Made by a program: the position numbers and the translations under genes | In this document: piece by piece, positions 61,444 through 64,000 of the stretch | Numbering within the stretch: the first letter of the stretch is position 1 | How the letters are laid out: each line of letters opens with the position of its first letter | From: Mongoliitalea daihaiensis | Lineage (GTDB): Bacteria > Bacteroidota > Bacteroidia > Cytophagales > Cyclobacteriaceae | DNA length: 64,000 nt | Assembly: GCF_021596945.1 (NCBI RefSeq) | Contig: NZ_CP063779.1 | Location: 2,268,001 to 2,332,000 of the forward strand | Direction: 5' to 3' | Notes under the pieces: generated by a model | Told to the model about the DNA's origin: nothing | The model's input: the letters and a program-made list of their open reading frames with translations, nothing else | Databases searched by the model: none

Positions 61444-61518
61444 ACCTAGGCGAACGTATTTACCTACATACTTAGTGTTATTTTTTAAATAAAGAAAAAT
61501 CATTTTCATATATAAATA

Positions 61519-61549
61519 TTTGTTTTATATTTTTCAAATTGTATTTTTG
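61519..61549 (+). promoter_or_regulatory. Promoter of the NRPS-PKS gene
   Basis: TTTG at 61519-61522, exactly 19 bp, then TATTTTTG at 61542-61549: a full match to the Bacteroidota consensus. The ATG at 61572 is 22 bp further on. The biosynthetic gene can therefore be transcribed independently of the upstream methyltransferase. Confidence 0.75.
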
Positions 61550-61571
61550 ATTATATTCTTTCAGGGTAATT

Positions 61572-64000
61572 ATGAGTTTTTTACATATATATTTCCAGAA
61601 ATCGGTAAGTAGCTTTCCAGAAAGGAAGGCCTTGGTTTTAGGTGAACAATATTTGACTTTTCATAGTCTTGATGAAAAATCAAAATTTTTTGCAAGTCAA
61701 ATCCATTCAAAATATGGTGAGGGAAATATAATTGGCTTAAGTGGTACCAAAAACTTAAACATGATAGTAGCGCTTTTAGCTATTTTCAGGTCGGGAAATG
61801 CGTATCTTCCATTGGATCCAACTTTCCCCAAGTCTAGGCTTCAAGATATGATTACTACTGCACAACTCAGTACAGTAATATGTCAAAACGATGAAATAAA
61901 CCTATGGACGGATTTAGAATTAACCGCGTTTCCAGTTCCAAAAGAAATGACTACGGTTGAATTTGAGGACAAATTTTTTCCTTTAGCGGCAGTCTTGTTT
62001 ACCTCAGGGTCCACAGGTAAGCCAAAAGGGGTGAAATTACTCCATAAAGGATTACATGGACATATCGAAAATAAATTAAACATAGGGAAGCAAATCTTTG
62101 AACTTTGTTCTGAAAAGATTTTTAAATTTACTCAGTTTGCTCATATTGGTTTTGATGCTTCTATCAAAGAAATTTTTGAATGTTTCGCAGTAGGTGGGGA
62201 GCTTCACTTATTAGGTGATGAAGTGAGAAAAGATTCTTGGGAGTTTTTAAAATACCTAAAGAGTCAATCCATTAATTCAATAGATATACCTATTGCAACG
62301 CTTACTTTATTGGTTGAAGAGGTGCTCAAGCAAAAGGAAACGCTCCCGTCGTTAAAACAAGTGACAGTCGGAGGAGAAGTCTTAAAAATAACTACTCAAA
62401 TCCGTGAATTCTTTACCAATCATACAAAAGCTATTTTAGTGAATGATTATGGCCCAACTGAGGCATCGATTGCCGTAACCCATAAGGTTTTGAATGGAGC
62501 TCCTCAAGATTGGGACGAACTGCCGTCTATAGGGGAAGCCTTAGATAACGCCACACTTTTTGTTTTAAATGAGCGATTAGAAGAGGTGGGTGAAGGAGAA
62601 ATCGGAGAGTTATTCATAGGTGGGCCATGTTTAGCTGAAGGCTATATACATAATCAGAGCCTAACGGATGATCGTTTTATTTTCTGGGATAGAGGAAGGG
62701 AAATTATCCGATTATACAGTACAGGTGATCAAGTTTGTAAACTCGGAAATGAGTTTTATTTTAAAGGAAGGGCAGATGATCAGATAAAAATTCATGGTAA
62801 TCGTGTAGAGCTTGCTGAGATAGAGCTCGCGATTTCATCCATTCCAGGTGTAGGAGAATCTGCTGTGAAGCTTCACACGGAAGAGTCAGGTCTAAAATCG
62901 ATCATTGGGTATTTCACAATAACTGACATTTCTATTGTGAATAAGGTAGATGTTTTGAAAGGGATTGCTTCAAAACTTCCATCCTACATGATTCCTGCTC
63001 AATTGATAGAATTAAATGAGATTCCAAAAACATCCACTGGGAAGATTGATAAAAGGGCGTTGCCAATTACCACGAAAGAAAGACCAGATTGGTTAGGTGA
63101 ACTTTTGATACCTACTAATAAAACTGAGGAGAAAATACTTGCAATATTTAAATACTTTTTAAGGTATGAAGTTCTTGGGATTAATGATAATTTTTTTGAA
63201 TTAGGAGGTAATTCCTTTTTAGCTCAGAGGACTATTTCAGAGCTTCGATTCCTTTATCAACTAACTATTCCAATAATTGAGTTTTATAAGTCTCCAACCA
63301 CAAAAGCTTTAGCTGCTTTTTTAGATGGCAAAAATCAGAGCTTAGAATTATCTAATGCAAACAAATTAGATTCTCAAAGGCCTGAAGTGGCCATAATTGG
63401 AATGGAATTCAACTTTCCAGGGACTTCAAATGAAGAAAGTTTATTGAAAGTTTTAACAGAAGGTAAAGAAACCATACAGTTTTTCACCAAAGATGAACTT
63501 GATGCTTCACTTTCATCTGCATTATTGAACAATCCCAATTTAGTTGCAGCAAGGGGTATAGTTGATGGTTATAGGGAGTTTGATAGTGGTTTTTTTGGGC
63601 TCAATGTTAAAGTAGCTGAATTAGCTGACCCCCAAATTAGGAAATTGCTGGAGTTGAGCTATGCAGTTCTCGAAAAAACAGGATATGCGTCTACAGATGA
63701 AGGTGGATTGGAAATAGGTGTATTTGCAGGAGCTTCTAAGAATACTTATTACGAGCATAACCTGCTTTCTCATAAAGATTTGTTGTCTATGTATGGGGAT
63801 TTTCAGGTGGATTCCCTCAATGAAAAAGACTACATAGCTTCAAGGATAGCTTATCACCTAAATCTTACTGGTCCCGCTGCAAGTGTCTACTCTGCGTGTT
63901 CGACATCACTACTAGCCGTAGCTCAAGCGGTGGAAGCAATTCAATCAGGTAAGTGTTCGATGGCTCTTGCAGGAGCAGCTAGCATACACAGTCCAGTTGA
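61572..64000 (+). CDS. Hybrid NRPS-PKS starter module, 5' part (A-PCP-KS...)
   Basis: Open from the ATG at 61572 to the right edge: 809 residues without a stop. An adenylation domain comes first: LFTSGSTGKPKGV near 142 (A3), NDYGPTEAS near 290 (A5), YSTGD near 382 (A7), GRADDQIKIHGNRVELAEIE near 399 (A8) and TSTGKIDKRAL near 487 (A10). A carrier domain has FFELGGNSFLAQR (phosphopantetheine Ser near 548). A ketosynthase starts at PEVAIIGMEFNFPG near 604 with active-site Cys at 776 in SACSTSLLA. No condensation domain precedes the A domain, so this is a loading module that primes a polyketide chain. Later domains lie outside the window. Confidence 0.93.
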   Translation, partial: MSFLHIYFQKSVSSFPERKALVLGEQYLTFHSLDEKSKFFASQIHSKYGEGNIIGLSGTKNLNMIVALLAIFRSGNAYLPLDPTFPKSRLQDMITTAQLSTVICQNDEINLWTDLELTAFPVPKEMTTVEFEDKFFPLAAVLFTSGSTGKPKGVKLLHKGLHGHIENKLNIGKQIFELCSEKIFKFTQFAHIGFDASIKEIFECFAVGGELHLLGDEVRKDSWEFLKYLKSQSINSIDIPIATLTLLVEEVLKQKETLPSLKQVTVGGEVLKITTQIREFFTNHTKAILVNDYGPTEASIAVTHKVLNGAPQDWDELPSIGEALDNATLFVLNERLEEVGEGEIGELFIGGPCLAEGYIHNQSLTDDRFIFWDRGREIIRLYSTGDQVCKLGNEFYFKGRADDQIKIHGNRVELAEIELAISSIPGVGESAVKLHTEESGLKSIIGYFTITDISIVNKVDVLKGIASKLPSYMIPAQLIELNEIPKTSTGKIDKRALPITTKERPDWLGELLIPTNKTEEKILAIFKYFLRYEVLGINDNFFELGGNSFLAQRTISELRFLYQLTIPIIEFYKSPTTKALAAFLDGKNQSLELSNANKLDSQRPEVAIIGMEFNFPGTSNEESLLKVLTEGKETIQFFTKDELDASLSSALLNNPNLVAARGIVDGYREFDSGFFGLNVKVAELADPQIRKLLELSYAVLEKTGYASTDEGGLEIGVFAGASKNTYYEHNLLSHKDLLSMYGDFQVDSLNEKDYIASRIAYHLNLTGPAASVYSACSTSLLAVAQAVEAIQSGKCSMALAGAASIHSPV

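Overview
The window is a chromosomal segment of a Bacteroidota bacterium, most likely a member of the Cytophagales close to Algoriphagus/Cyclobacteriaceae. The assignment rests on gene content and promoter style, not on a database match. Supporting signs are an Alternative Complex III operon joined to an aa3-type oxidase, a fused ccoN-ccoO gene, a NagB-PIG-L fusion and promoters of the form TTTG-N19-TAnnTTTG. Shine-Dalgarno sequences are weak and many proteins are exported lipoproteins or outer-membrane barrels. No insertion sequence, phage, CRISPR array or rRNA was seen. One tRNA (Cys) is present.

Layout. 1-5.4 kb: the 3' part of an ASPIC/UnbV-FG-GAP surface protein, a vanadium-haloperoxidase-like lipoprotein, rsmG, and about 1 kb of repeat-rich non-coding DNA. 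5.4-7.2 kb: rpsA behind a probably structured leader. 7.8-13.8 kb: exported or accessory genes (beta-propeller lipoproteins, a small outer-membrane barrel) and an isoquinoline-oxidoreductase-like molybdenum hydroxylase pair. 13.9-14.0 kb: tRNA-Cys.

14.3-30.9 kb is the main aerobic respiratory locus: actABCDEF, coxB, coxA, ctaA, ctaB, two subunit-III-type proteins and subunit IV, ending in a terminator. A short Sco/DUF420/CxxC-protein group follows. Quinol electrons would pass through ACIII to the cytochrome c heme domains and then to the aa3 oxidase; heme A is made by CtaA and CtaB, and CuA is probably loaded by Sco. 30.9-38.1 kb: a giant NtrY-type sensor kinase and a giant outer-membrane protein.

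38.2-49.4 kb is the low-oxygen branch: a Usp-like gene, ccoI, ccoS, ccoNO, ccoQ, ccoP, ccoG, ccoH and a TauE/SafE-type protein, then convergent hemN. Nearly identical 22-bp palindromes of Fnr type lie upstream of the Usp-like gene and of hemN, suggesting one oxygen-responsive regulon.

49.4-60.4 kb is mostly housekeeping: an ABC exporter, an outer-membrane barrel, cystathionine beta-synthase, a ROK kinase, NagB-PIG-L, a CBS/DUF294 protein, a cold-shock protein and a SixA-like phosphatase. 60.6-64 kb opens a probable secondary-metabolite locus: a methyltransferase followed by a hybrid NRPS-PKS gene (adenylation, carrier, ketosynthase) that runs off the right edge with its own promoter. This and the shared Fnr-type operators are the items most worth following.
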